64,000 nt of DNA from Bacillus mobilis (GTDB lineage Bacteria; Bacillota; Bacilli; Bacillales; Bacillaceae_G). This document shows positions 47,391 to 56,217 of this stretch, piece after piece. The notes beneath the pieces are model-generated. The model did not search any database, was not told where the DNA came from, and saw nothing but the letters and a program-made list of their open reading frames with translations. Position 1 is the stretch's first letter, and the number at the start of each line of letters is the position of its first letter. The stretch covers positions 1-64,000 of the forward strand of contig NZ_MACF01000137.1 of the NCBI RefSeq assembly GCF_001884045.1, in the 5' to 3' direction. Both the position numbers and the translations under genes were made by a program.

Positions 47391-48551
47391 TTAATTATTC
47401 GGTTTGTTGATTTTCTCATTAAAAATCTTTATCGATCTAGCAATAACCATATCCATATCATAGTATTGATATTCTGCCAATCGTCCAATACAAATCAAAC
47501 TATCGTGCTTTTTAGCTTCCTTTCTATATTTATGATATAACTCTTGATTATCATCATTTTTTATTGGATAGTACGGAGTATTTTCCTCTGGAATATACTC
47601 TTGTGAAAACTCTTTAACTGTTGTCGTTACATTTAGTTTTTGATTTGTTAAATGCTTAAACTCCGTTACTCTTGTAAAATTATAGTCATTAGGATAGTTA
47701 ATAGTTCCTACTTTTTGAACATACTCTTCATTATAGCTTTCAAATTTAAAATCTAACGAACGATATGGAAGTTGACCATATTTATAATCAAAGAAGAAGT
47801 CAATTGGTCCTGTATATATTATCTTTCCATCAAATTTGTTACCAAATAACTTTATCTCTCCATTGTTAGTATCAAAATCAACAACTTCTTTATAATCCGT
47901 ATTTAACATTACCTTGATATTAGGATGATTTAGCATGCTTTCAAAAACTTTTGTATAACCCTCTTTTGGCATCCCTTGATATGAATCTTGAAAATAGCGG
48001 TTATCTCTACTGATATGTACTGGAACACGCCCTGTTACTGAGGAATCTAATTCCTCCGGTTTAATTCCCCATTGCTTTAATGTATATCCTAGAAAAACTT
48101 TCTCATATATATATTCCGCCAAAAATCTAAGATCTTCATCCTCAACTTCTCTCAATTTTAATATCGGTACTTTTTTATTATACCCAAAATTACTAATTAG
48201 CTTTTTCTCTAATTTTGTCGCTAAATCCTTAGGGAAAATTTGATCAATTGAGTTTAAATTAAATGGGATTGGTACCTTTTTCCCATCAATTACACCAAGT
48301 ACTTCATGATGATAATGAAGCCATGATGTAAATTTCGACAAATAATCCCATACACTCTTTATTTTTGTATGGAAAATGTGAGGTCCATAGTTATGGATTA
48401 ATACACCATCCTTATCATAAGAATCAAATGCATTACCACCTATATGATTACGTTTTTCAATGATTAATACCTTCTCATTTAGTTGAGAAGCTATACGTTC
48501 AGCAATAACACTTCCAGCAAATCCAGCACCGACAATAATATACTTAAACAT
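47391..48551 (-). CDS. glf: UDP-galactopyranose mutase
   Basis: A 386-residue flavoenzyme that converts UDP-galactopyranose to UDP-galactofuranose. FAD motif GAGFAGSV is at residues 8-15, followed by IEKRNHIGGNAFD near 30, HNYGPHIFHT near 54, and the conserved C-terminal GRLAEYQYYDMDMVI near 356-370. This is the gene that marks the operon as making a Galf-containing polymer. ATG 48551 follows GGAGG; the upstream ATG would overlap the preceding gene. Confidence 0.96.
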   Translation of the reverse strand: MFKYIIVGAGFAGSVIAERIASQLNEKVLIIEKRNHIGGNAFDSYDKDGVLIHNYGPHIFHTKIKSVWDYLSKFTSWLHYHHEVLGVIDGKKVPIPFNLNSIDQIFPKDLATKLEKKLISNFGYNKKVPILKLREVEDEDLRFLAEYIYEKVFLGYTLKQWGIKPEELDSSVTGRVPVHISRDNRYFQDSYQGMPKEGYTKVFESMLNHPNIKVMLNTDYKEVVDFDTNNGEIKLFGNKFDGKIIYTGPIDFFFDYKYGQLPYRSLDFKFESYNEEYVQKVGTINYPNDYNFTRVTEFKHLTNQKLNVTTTVKEFSQEYIPEENTPYYPIKNDDNQELYHKYRKEAKKHDSLICIGRLAEYQYYDMDMVIARSIKIFNEKINKPNN

Positions 48552-48553
48552 AA

Positions 48554-49798
48554 TTACCTCCATAAATTAACTTTTTTCTTCTTCAAATAAATTACCATTG
48601 TTCCCGTAACTATTAATTCTATCAATAACAATGCTATTGCTGTACCGATATGATTATATAAAGGGACAAATATAGCTGCCAATATAATATTAATTCCACT
48701 AGAAAACATTAAAATCTTTGAAAAGGCTTTTTTATAACCAAAATTAATCATAACTTGAACGCCTAAAATATTACTAATACTCACTAATAGCGGCAATGGC
48801 GATAAAATTTTTAAAACTAATATAGACTCTCTATAATCAGGTCCAAAAACTAAATCCACAATTAACTCTGAAAATAGAAATACTAGAATAGAAATACCTA
48901 AAAATATAAAAATATTTAACTTCAGAATTTTTCTTATAAATCTTAAAGCCTCAACTTTTGAATCAATTGCTATTCGGCTGAGATGTGGAAATATTGTTTG
49001 CGAAATAGGGTTAATCAATCCATTTATAGCATTTATTAACTTTTCAGCACTTGCATAATAACCTGTAATTGTATTGTTGGTAAAAATCCCTAATATAAAT
49101 GTATTACTAATTGTATACAAACTAACTGAGATGGTTGAAATAAAAATATCCCAGCCTTCTCTTAATTCTTTTTGAATATCTCTAAACTTTGGTTTTACAA
49201 TTACCAAATCATATTTTCCCTTTATAATTACTAAAGAAATAATACCAACGGTAATATAACCAACTGAAGTAAGAGCTGGCACTAAATAAAAATCCTCTGC
49301 GGTTTTAACAAAAATAAATAAACTAACAGTAAAAAACAGTTTCGAAATTGCATTTAAAACTGAAATAACTTTCATATTTTCTAATCCCTGAAAAAACCAG
49401 ATTGGAAACAAGACATTACCAAGTACCATCCCAAAGGTTAATACATATATCTCCCAATTAACTCCAAATTTTTCAACGATATATAATATGCACATTAAAA
49501 TAATAAAACTAATAACCATTAGAGCTAATTTTATACTCATTACTGTTGAAAATATACGAGAGAGTTCTCCCTTATCTTTGCGATTAATTGAAATTTCTTT
49601 CGTGGCAGTCAAATTGAATCCATAATCGGTTAAAAGAACAAAATACTGGATTAATGCTTGTGCAAAAGCGATTATTCCGAATTTTTCTGGTCCTAAAGTT
49701 CTAAGTAAATACGGTAAAGTTATTAATGGCAATAAATAATTTACCCCCTGGACACTTAACAATGATAAAAAGTTTATAAATAATCTTTTATTATGCAT
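48554..49798 (-). CDS. Wzx-type polysaccharide flippase
   Basis: A 414-residue protein with about twelve membrane helices of the MOP/polysaccharide transporter family, opening with LLPLITLPYLLRTLGPEKFGIIAFAQALIQYF at residues 21-52. It would flip the undecaprenyl-linked repeat unit across the membrane. It ends two bases before the glf start. The ribosome site is weak, and an 86-base gap with no clear hairpin separates it from the sugar transferase gene upstream. Confidence 0.9.
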   Translation of the reverse strand: MHNKRLFINFLSLLSVQGVNYLLPLITLPYLLRTLGPEKFGIIAFAQALIQYFVLLTDYGFNLTATKEISINRKDKGELSRIFSTVMSIKLALMVISFIILMCILYIVEKFGVNWEIYVLTFGMVLGNVLFPIWFFQGLENMKVISVLNAISKLFFTVSLFIFVKTAEDFYLVPALTSVGYITVGIISLVIIKGKYDLVIVKPKFRDIQKELREGWDIFISTISVSLYTISNTFILGIFTNNTITGYYASAEKLINAINGLINPISQTIFPHLSRIAIDSKVEALRFIRKILKLNIFIFLGISILVFLFSELIVDLVFGPDYRESILVLKILSPLPLLVSISNILGVQVMINFGYKKAFSKILMFSSGINIILAAIFVPLYNHIGTAIALLLIELIVTGTMVIYLKKKKVNLWR

Positions 49799-49884
49799 CT
49801 AAATAAACCAATCCATTCAAGGGCCTGCAGCCTTGCGAATACAATCCCATAATTTTAACAGCGCCTATTTCATACACTATAATT

Positions 49885-50565
49885 TTAAAATGCATCTTTT
49901 GAACCAATAAGCACCCTAAATGTTCTTACTATAATTTTAATATCCAAAAAAATACTTCTACGTTGAATATAAATGATGTCTAGTGCAACCATCTCTTTAA
50001 ATCCTGTATTACTTCTTCCACTTACTTGCCATAATCCTGTACACCCTGGTGTAACAAGCAATCTTTGTTTATCATAAGAATTGTATTCTTTGACCTCTCT
50101 TTGAAGTGGTGGTCGTGGTCCAACTAAGCTCATATCACCCTTTAATACATTTAATAACTGTGGTAATTCGTCTATGCTTGTTTTACGAATAAATTTACCA
50201 ATTTTAGTTACGCGCGGATCCACTTTCATCTTAAACATAGCACCCGATACTTCATTATACTGCAATAAATCTTTTAGTCGTTCTTCTGCATCTGTGACCA
50301 TCGAGCGAAACTTGTACATCCCAAATTCCTTTCCATCTTTTCCAACACGAGTTTGTTTGAAAAAGACAGGGCCTTTTGGATCCTCAATTTTAATAACCAT
50401 GGCAACAATTACAAAAATCGGTAAAAGAAAAATAAGACCACAAATTGCACCAACTACGTCCATTAAACGTTTCGTAAACAAATATATACTATTCTGATTT
50501 ACCTCTTCAGCAGCAAGTAATCCTTGTTCCTTTGCAGTTCCACTGGATACTTTCGTTAAGGCCAA
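49885..50565 (-). CDS. Initiating undecaprenyl-phosphate sugar-1-phosphate transferase
   Basis: A 226-residue member of the bacterial sugar transferase family (WbaP/WcaJ/EpsL type). One membrane helix (about 35-60) precedes the catalytic block with KFRSM near 95, KTSIDELPQLLNVLKGDMSLVGPRPP near 152-177 and PGCTGLWQVSGR near 197. It places the first sugar phosphate on the lipid carrier. It begins with TTG 50565 after GTGGAAGG and lies 17 bases downstream of galU. Confidence 0.93.
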   Translation of the reverse strand: MALTKVSSGTAKEQGLLAAEEVNQNSIYLFTKRLMDVVGAICGLIFLLPIFVIVAMVIKIEDPKGPVFFKQTRVGKDGKEFGMYKFRSMVTDAEERLKDLLQYNEVSGAMFKMKVDPRVTKIGKFIRKTSIDELPQLLNVLKGDMSLVGPRPPLQREVKEYNSYDKQRLLVTPGCTGLWQVSGRSNTGFKEMVALDIIYIQRRSIFLDIKIIVRTFRVLIGSKDAF

Positions 50566-50582
50566 TGCCCTTCCACCTCACT

Positions 50583-51464
50583 TTATACATGCACATTTTC
50601 TGTTTTTACTAGTTCATTCATATACTGCATTAATTCATCTTTCAATTCTTCATGCTGAAGTGCCATCTCAATCGTAGTCTTAATAAATCCAAACTTCTCT
50701 CCAACATCATAGCGAGTTCCTTCAAAATCATAGGCAAATACACGTTGAATTTCATTTAAACGTTGAATCGCGTCTGTTAATTGAATTTCTCCACCAGCTC
50801 CTGTTTGTTGGCTCTCAAGAAACATAAAAATTTCTGGTGTTAATACGTAACGACCCATAATTGCCAAATTAGATGGCGCTGTTCCTTCTGTTGGCTTTTC
50901 AACAAATTGACGCACTTGATAACGACGGTCATTTTTTTCAACTGGATCGATAATACCGTAACGATGCGTTTCATTTTCAGGTACCGTTTGTACACCAATA
51001 ACCGATGACTGTGTACTTTCATATTGATCCATTAATTGACGTAAACATGGCGTTTCTGCTTGTACAATATCGTCGCCAAGTAATACCGCAAATGGTTCAT
51101 TCCCAATAAACTTACGTGCACACCATACTGCGTGCCCGAGTCCCTTTGGTTCTTTTTGTCTTATATAATGAATATTTATTTTGGATGAAGCTTGTACTTT
51201 TTCAAGTATTTCATACTTTCCTTTTTCCAAAAGGTTTTGTTCTAATTCAAATGAATGATCAAAATGATCTTCAATTGCACGCTTTCCTTTTCCAGTAACA
51301 ATAATAATGTCTTCAATTCCCGATTCTATTGCTTCTTCTACTATGTATTGAATTGTCGGTTTATCGACGATTGGTAACATTTCTTTCGGCATTGCCTTCG
51401 TTGCTGGTAAAAACCTTGTCCCAAGACCAGCTGCTGGAATAATTGCTTTTCTTACTTTTTTCAA
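50583..51464 (-). CDS. galU: UTP-glucose-1-phosphate uridylyltransferase
   Basis: A 293-residue nucleotidyltransferase that makes UDP-glucose from UTP and glucose 1-phosphate. The signature [21 protein letters not shown] is at the N-terminus and EKPTEG near residue 187. It supplies UDP-glucose, which GalE and Glf can turn into UDP-Galf. Start is TTG 51464, eight bases after GGAGG; the ATG upstream lies in the ribosome site. Directly upstream is a structured RNA and a terminator hairpin, so its expression depends on read-through. Confidence 0.94.
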   Translation of the reverse strand: MKKVRKAIIPAAGLGTRFLPATKAMPKEMLPIVDKPTIQYIVEEAIESGIEDIIIVTGKGKRAIEDHFDHSFELEQNLLEKGKYEILEKVQASSKINIHYIRQKEPKGLGHAVWCARKFIGNEPFAVLLGDDIVQAETPCLRQLMDQYESTQSSVIGVQTVPENETHRYGIIDPVEKNDRRYQVRQFVEKPTEGTAPSNLAIMGRYVLTPEIFMFLESQQTGAGGEIQLTDAIQRLNEIQRVFAYDFEGTRYDVGEKFGFIKTTIEMALQHEELKDELMQYMNELVKTENVHV

Positions 51465-51506
51465 ATTTCTTCCCTCCAAATTTTTTTATAAAAATGCAAC
51501 AATAAC

Positions 51507-51556
51507 AAAAAACCCTACCTATAGAGTCATATTTATAACTCCATAGGTAGAGTTTC
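51507..51556 (-). terminator. Internal terminator between the PHP phosphatase gene and galU
   Basis: On the minus strand a stem of about 16 bp (ACTCTACCTATGGAGT with ACTCTATAGGTAGGGT, some G-U pairs) is followed by TTTTTT. It stands inside the polysaccharide operon, after the structured RNA at 51568-51695, so the downstream genes require read-through or antitermination. Confidence 0.88.
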
Positions 51557-51567
51557 TAAATATTAAT

Positions 51568-51695
51568 AAACTATGGGCATCTAACCCAACCTCACGTCAT
51601 ACTCCCGACGACAAGCGTCTAAGGTAGGTTCGAAATAAAAATTTCTACCCACAGCACGACCGAGTGCCTCCGTTGATAACGGTTAGGAGACATCA
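51568..51695 (-). ncRNA. Structured RNA, probable EAR (eps-associated RNA) element
   Basis: A 130-base non-coding leader folds into a series of small hairpins: CCGTT/AACGG, GCAC/GTGC, GGTAG/CTACC, GACG/CGTC and GGG/CCC stems can be seen in order. It sits inside a capsule/EPS operon right before an intrinsic terminator. EAR is known in Bacillales to act in cis, making polymerase ignore terminators in eps operons, and lies between epsB and epsC in B. subtilis. The identification rests on position and fold; a match to the Rfam EAR model would settle it. Confidence 0.7.
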
Positions 51696-51707
51696 CCTGT
51701 TCTTTAT

Positions 51708-52475
51708 TTAAAAAATACCGAACAATTTTTTACGACGAATTTGTTCTGGATCTTCTTTATAAATTGATTTCCCGCTAATGATTAAATACGGATTCTCTCT
51801 TAAATCATTCATAACACTTGCGCCAAATTCTTTCTCTATTAGTTCATAGCTTTCTGCTAAATGAAACCCTCTTGACGTTGTGTTATGTGCATCTGATGCG
51901 ATCATATGCGTTAAATTATGTTCAACCAGTTGTAGCGAGAATTTTTTAATCTTTTTCCCGAATTTACCTAGAAGACTTCCTGCCGTTACTTGTGTCAATG
52001 CACCTTTATTGACAAGGTTATATAACTTATCAGGCCGCTCAATTAACTCGGCATTACGTTCTGGGTGAACGATAATTGGGATTATTCCTTTTACACGTAG
52101 TTCATAAAATAGTTGTTCTGCATAACGAGGTACATGATTAGACGGAAATTCAATGAATATATATTTGTTTGTTTCATTTAAAGTAACAATTTTACCAGCT
52201 TCATAGTCTTCTAATAAATCACCGTATAACCTGACTTCTTGCCCTGGTAAAACCTTCAGCGGGATTCCATTTTGTTGTAGTTCATCATTTAATTGTTTTA
52301 TTTGATGAATAATAGAAGTACGCTCATTTACATATTTTCCGTTTTGATGATGTGGCGTTGCGACAATTGTATGTATTCCTTCTGCCACAGCTCGTTTTGC
52401 CATCGCTAAACTATCTGTTACTGTTTGTGCACCATCATCAATACCAGATAAAATGTGACAATGTAAATCAATCAT
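51708..52475 (-). CDS. ywqE: PHP-type protein-tyrosine phosphatase (YwqE/CpsB-like)
   Basis: A 255-residue metal-dependent phosphatase of the PHP superfamily: MIDLHCHILSGIDDGA at the N-terminus, ATPHHQNG near 40, VHPERN near 135 and ASDAHN near 192 give the metal-binding His and Asp residues. It dephosphorylates the tyrosine kinase encoded upstream and so tunes polymer length and output. Start ATG 52475 lies nine bases after GGGAGG; the ATG nine bases earlier has no spacing. Confidence 0.92.
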   Translation of the reverse strand: MIDLHCHILSGIDDGAQTVTDSLAMAKRAVAEGIHTIVATPHHQNGKYVNERTSIIHQIKQLNDELQQNGIPLKVLPGQEVRLYGDLLEDYEAGKIVTLNETNKYIFIEFPSNHVPRYAEQLFYELRVKGIIPIIVHPERNAELIERPDKLYNLVNKGALTQVTAGSLLGKFGKKIKKFSLQLVEHNLTHMIASDAHNTTSRGFHLAESYELIEKEFGASVMNDLRENPYLIISGKSIYKEDPEQIRRKKLFGIF

Positions 52476-52505
52476 TCTTTTCATCCTCCCTCTCTTATAG
52501 TAATC

Positions 52506-52551
52506 TTTTTTCCCTTGAATATGAGACATCCCTCATATTCAAGGGAAAAAA
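52506..52551. repeat. Perfect 20-bp inverted repeat between kinase and phosphatase genes
   Basis: The arms 52506-52525 and 52532-52551 are exact reverse complements with a 6-base loop. Each arm has a run of T or A at its outer end. There is no T-run after the hairpin on either strand, so it is not a standard terminator; mRNA processing or protection is possible. Confidence 0.85.
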
Positions 52552-52583
52552 GGAGATATGTTTCCCATATCTCACTCTTTTAA

Positions 52584-53285
52584 TTAATTTGCACCGTAGT
52601 AATAATATAGGCCCTGTTCACGTTCACGATCGTTCAGGACAACACCTAACAATTTCCCTTTAGCCGATTCTAACAATCCTTTTGCCTTTACTGCCGTTTC
52701 TTTCTCTGTTGATTCACTACGAACGACAAGAATAGAAGCATCACATACATTTGCCATAATTTGCGCATCTGTAACAGCTAAAATTGGTGGTAAATCAAAA
52801 ATGACCAAATCATACATACTGTATGCTTGTGCAAGAAGCTCCTGCATTGATTTTGATCCTAACAATTCTGCCGGATTTGGCGGAATTGGACCACAAGCTA
52901 AAAAGTGTAAATTATCAACTGATGTCGTTTGTACACATTTTTCTAAACGTTCACTATTTGTTAATACGTTCGTCAATCCGAAAATATTATCTACTTGGAA
53001 CATTTGATGCATCGCTGGTTTACGCATATCTGCATCAATTAATAATACTTTCTTTCCTTGCTGTGCGAACACGACTGCCATATTCGCTGTTGTCGTTGTT
53101 TTACCTTCACTTGGGTTCGCAGACGTTATCATTAATGAATGTAAATTCGTATCAACAGCTGCAAATTCAATATTCGTTCGAATATTACGATATTGTTCCG
53201 AAATTGGTGACTTTGGTTGTTGCTGAGCAATTAATTGACGACGTTGACGATGATTTTTTTTCTTTTTAAATAAATTAAGAGCCAA
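52584..53285 (-). CDS. ywqD: Bacterial tyrosine kinase (CpsD/CapB/YwqD family), operon copy
   Basis: A 233-residue BY-kinase. It has Walker A SANPSEGKTTTTANMAVV near 54-71, Walker A' LLIDADMRKP near 83, Walker B LVIFDLPP near 160 and a C-terminal tyrosine cluster (YYYY) that is autophosphorylated. It needs the cytoplasmic end of the Wzz protein encoded just upstream (11-base overlap) for activation and controls chain length and export. A close paralogue lies at 54294-54971. Confidence 0.94.
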   Translation of the reverse strand: MALNLFKKKKNHRQRRQLIAQQQPKSPISEQYRNIRTNIEFAAVDTNLHSLMITSANPSEGKTTTTANMAVVFAQQGKKVLLIDADMRKPAMHQMFQVDNIFGLTNVLTNSERLEKCVQTTSVDNLHFLACGPIPPNPAELLGSKSMQELLAQAYSMYDLVIFDLPPILAVTDAQIMANVCDASILVVRSESTEKETAVKAKGLLESAKGKLLGVVLNDREREQGLYYYYGAN

Positions 53286-54018
53286 TTGTTTGTCCCCTCA
53301 CTTTTCTTGATGATGGAGCGTGTGATTTCATAGTTGTTGTTTCTTCATCCATACGAGCTACAATTCCTAACACTGGCAAGCCAAGTAAGTTTTCTATATC
53401 TTCTTCCTTTTTCATCGTGTTATCTAAGTATTCTAGTAAGAATGCAAGACTAATTGAAGCCATTAAACCAACCACAAAAGCGATTGCTACATTAATCATT
53501 GGTCGAGGCTTAATTGGAGATTGATTCTCAACAACTTCTGCTTTTGATAGTACAGTTACGTTATCAACACTCATAATCTTTGCAACTTCTGCTTTAAATA
53601 CATCTGCAGTTGCATTAGCGATATCACGAGCTACTTTTGGATCCTTATCCTCTACCGTTACAGAAATAACTTGTGAATCTTTTTCATTTGCAACATTAAT
53701 CTTTCCTGTTAACGCTTGTGCTGTCATATTTAAATTTAATTTTTCATTCACTTGTTCTAAGATTACGGGACTTTTAATAATAACCTTATATGTATTCGTT
53801 AATTGAATATTCGTTTGAATTTCACCAGCTTGTATCATTGTCCCATCTTGTTTCTTCTGGTTTACAAGAATTTGCGTTGAAGATTGATAGATTGGTGTCA
53901 TAAAGAAAAAGCTAATAATAGCACTTATGATTGCCAAACCGAATGTAACAGTGAGAATCATTGCTAAACGTTTTTTTAAAATATGAAATAACTCTTTCAA
54001 ACTAATTGTTTCTTCCAT
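53275..54018 (-). CDS. ywqC: Wzz/CapA-type chain-length determinant and kinase activator
   Basis: A 247-residue protein with two membrane helices (about 23-43 and 175-195) around an extracellular coiled region (Wzz domain), and a short cytoplasmic tail that activates the BY-kinase. FFMTPIYQSSTQILVNQKK near 42-60 and the PIKPRPMINVAIAFVVG near 170-186 are typical. Start ATG 54018 follows GGAGG. First gene of the main polysaccharide operon. Confidence 0.93.
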   Translation of the reverse strand: MEETISLKELFHILKKRLAMILTVTFGLAIISAIISFFFMTPIYQSSTQILVNQKKQDGTMIQAGEIQTNIQLTNTYKVIIKSPVILEQVNEKLNLNMTAQALTGKINVANEKDSQVISVTVEDKDPKVARDIANATADVFKAEVAKIMSVDNVTVLSKAEVVENQSPIKPRPMINVAIAFVVGLMASISLAFLLEYLDNTMKKEEDIENLLGLPVLGIVARMDEETTTMKSHAPSSRKVRGQTIGS

Positions 54019-54235
54019 AAGTTCCTCCAACTTTCTAAAATTTGCACATAAGAAAAATTATAACATATTAATCTTACGTTTTTTTATTTTAATAAATTAT
54101 TTAATATAAGCTCACATCAAGCAAATATAATCTTACAAAATAATCTTAAATATGACAACACATTCCAACGAATTTCCAAAATTTCCATTATATCATACTT
54201 TTTATATAATGCAATGATGAATTTTATAAAAATTC

Positions 54236-54268
54236 AAAAAAGCCGATAAAATCATTTATCAGCTTTTA
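54236..54268 (-). terminator. Terminator after the orphan tyrosine kinase gene
   Basis: A 13-bp stem AAAAGCCGATAAA/TTTATCAGCTTTT (one G-U) followed on the minus strand by T residues. It separates this kinase from the Wzz operon. Confidence 0.85.
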
Positions 54269-54293
54269 CATTTACTATTCTACACACTATTTT

Positions 54294-54971
54294 CTAATAA
54301 TATCCATATTGTTCTTTTTCTTCTCTTTTATCGTTTAAGACGACACCAAGTAATTTACCAGAAGCTTTGTCTAATATTTGCTTCGCTCTTACAATTTTAT
54401 CTTTTTCTGTTTTTTCACTGCGTACGACAAGTACGATTCCATCGCATTTGTTCGCAAGTAGTTGTGCATCGGTAACCGCAAGAACCGGTGGTGTGTCGAT
54501 TAAAATAATATCAAACATGTTATATGCTTCTAGTAATAGATCGTCCATTCCCCGGCTACCTAATAGTTCAGCTGGATTTGGCGGGATTGGACCTGCTGCC
54601 ATTAAGTATACATTCTCTATATCTGTTTTTTGAATGCATTGCATTAGTTTCGCTTGTCCTAATAATAGGTTCGTTAATCCATTTGAATTATGAATGGCAA
54701 ATAAGTTTTGAATCGTCGGCTTGCGCAAGTCGGCTCCGATTAATAAAACTTTCTTCCCTTGTTGTCCAAAAACAACTGCTAAGTTTGCGATTGTCGTTGT
54801 TTTCCCTTCACCTGGATCTGCCGAAGTAACAATAATAGAACGAACATGATTATCTACAGATGTAAATTCAATATTTGTACGAATGTTACGGTATTGTTCT
54901 GTGATGCGTGATTTAGGCTCTTTATGCGTAATTAATTGTCGTAATGGTTTTCTTTTTTTTCTCCCGAACAT
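54294..54971 (-). CDS. Bacterial tyrosine kinase (CpsD family), separate copy
   Basis: A 225-residue BY-kinase, closely similar to the operon copy: TSADPGEGKTTTIANLAVVFGQQGKKVLL near 48-76, LRKPTIQNLF near 80 and ILIDTPP near 157. The C-terminal cluster is shorter (YGYY). Its A' motif reads LIGADLRKP where the operon copy has LIDADMRKP, so the aspartate after Ile has become Gly, which may alter activity. It has its own promoter and terminator. It may modulate the Wzz-linked kinase or phosphorylate other proteins. ATG 54971 follows GAGGAG. Confidence 0.9.
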   Translation of the reverse strand: MFGRKKRKPLRQLITHKEPKSRITEQYRNIRTNIEFTSVDNHVRSIIVTSADPGEGKTTTIANLAVVFGQQGKKVLLIGADLRKPTIQNLFAIHNSNGLTNLLLGQAKLMQCIQKTDIENVYLMAAGPIPPNPAELLGSRGMDDLLLEAYNMFDIILIDTPPVLAVTDAQLLANKCDGIVLVVRSEKTEKDKIVRAKQILDKASGKLLGVVLNDKREEKEQYGYY

Positions 54972-55208
54972 GGTATGATCTCCTCTTTTCAAAATGCGAC
55001 ACTTTCCCCTTTATCTCTCTATGTCCGATATGCTACGCCCATTTTTCATTTACTGATACTGTTAAAATTCCCCATCACTTTCCTCTACAATTCATCATAA
55101 CCAATCATAATAAGCTTTGTCCTATCTCATAACCTTCATAATGTGACAACCGCGTCTCTATTTTTATCGCGCTATCATTTATCTTAATTTCAAGATATTT
55201 ATAGCGTC

Positions 55209-55237
55209 ATTATATATGAACTTCCATTCATTTACAA
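55209..55237 (-). promoter_or_regulatory. Sigma-A-type promoter for the separate tyrosine kinase gene
   Basis: On the minus strand TTGTAA, 17 bases, TATAAT: the hexamers occupy 55232-55237 and 55209-55214. It predicts a leader of about 230 bases, which holds no coding frame. Confidence 0.55.
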
Positions 55238-55291
55238 TAAAAATTCTGATTACTCTGCATTTTAATATTTCGAACAAAAAGTATATGAATT

Positions 55292-55328
55292 AAAAAAATT
55301 CTTCTGCCTATTGCAGAAGAATTTTTTT
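55292..55328. terminator. Terminator after fabZ
   Basis: A 16-bp perfect stem AAAAAAATTCTTCTGC with GCAGAAGAATTTTTTT, 10 bases downstream of the fabZ stop. Confidence 0.93.
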
Positions 55329-55337
55329 AATTTACAT

Positions 55338-55772
55338 CTATTCTTTTTTATCACCAATCGCAAATGTAATTTCAGCTTCACATGCAATTTCACCATCTAC
55401 TGTTGCGATCGCTTTTCCTTTTCCGATTGGACCGCGTACACGTGTCATCTCTACTTCTAGGCGAAGTTGATCACCTGGGCGTACTTGTTTTTTGAAACGA
55501 CAATTGTCGATACCAGCAAAGAAAGCAAGTCTTCCGCGGTTTTCTTCTTTCTTTAATACCGCAACTGCTCCGACTTGTGCTAATGCTTCTACAATAAGTA
55601 CACCGGGCATAACTGCATAGTCAGGAAAGTGCCCGTTAAAGAATTCTTCGTTTGCGGATACATTTTTAATTCCAACCGCTCGTTTTCCTTCATCTACTTC
55701 TAATATTTTATCAACAAGTAAAAATGGATAGCGGTGAGGAATGATTTCTTTAATTTGTTCTATATTTAGCAT
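55338..55772 (-). CDS. fabZ: 3-hydroxyacyl-ACP dehydratase FabZ
   Basis: A 144-residue hot-dog-fold enzyme of fatty acid elongation. It has [11 protein letters not shown] (near 10-20) with the catalytic His region [21 protein letters not shown] at 46-66, where His and Glu act in dehydration. Length is standard. It stands alone between non-coding elements downstream of mbl, as in other bacilli, though flhO and flhP found there in B. subtilis are missing here. Confidence 0.96.
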   Translation of the reverse strand: MLNIEQIKEIIPHRYPFLLVDKILEVDEGKRAVGIKNVSANEEFFNGHFPDYAVMPGVLIVEALAQVGAVAVLKKEENRGRLAFFAGIDNCRFKKQVRPGDQLRLEVEMTRVRGPIGKGKAIATVDGEIACEAEITFAIGDKKE

Positions 55773-55882
55773 GTAACAATCGCCCCTTTTACAATATTGG
55801 TCTTACCACTTGGACATATTGTTTATTATCCCATTTTGTTTATTGTTTGTCATTAGAAAATGACACTTTACTTCCTATTATA

Positions 55883-55960
55883 AAAAAATGCACACACTCT
55901 ATTCCCTTAAAATAGCTGCATATACTTGCAACTGACACGGAGGTAGAAAAGAGTGTATGC
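55883..55960 (-). ncRNA. Possible structured small RNA between mbl and fabZ
   Basis: On the minus strand GCATACACTC (55951-55960) pairs fully with GAGTGTGTGC (55890-55899) and is followed at once by TTTTTTT. The 51-base interior can form another small hairpin (AGCTGCA with TGCAACT). It has no coding frame and no gene upstream without a terminator of its own. It may be the 3' end of a small RNA or a fabZ leader element. The rest of the gap holds AT-rich sequence only. Confidence 0.4.
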
Positions 55961-56164
55961 CCAGATTAGGGAAAGGCAATATGTACTGAAACATTATTTG
56001 CCTTAATGTCGTATTCGACTCATTATATTATAAACGTTTTCAAATAAGGAAATATTAAATTTAACCATATATATGAATATTTTACCTGTTTTCTTCATTT
56101 TTCTCTATTTTTCTTCTATTTTCTCAATAAATCAAAATAAAATAAAAAAATAAAAGAATACAAA

Positions 56165-56200
56165 AACAAAAAAGAACTACGGTTAACACCTTAGTTCTTC
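56165..56200 (-). terminator. Terminator downstream of mbl
   Basis: A stem AAGAACTA/TAGTTCTT with further inner pairs, followed on the minus strand by a long T-rich tract. Confidence 0.75.
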
Positions 56201-56217
56201 TCATCTTCCTGCTATTT

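Noticed and set aside
51568-51695. c-di-GMP riboswitch in the polysaccharide operon
   Set aside because: The GEMM core and its tetraloop receptor are absent; hairpin order and position fit EAR better.
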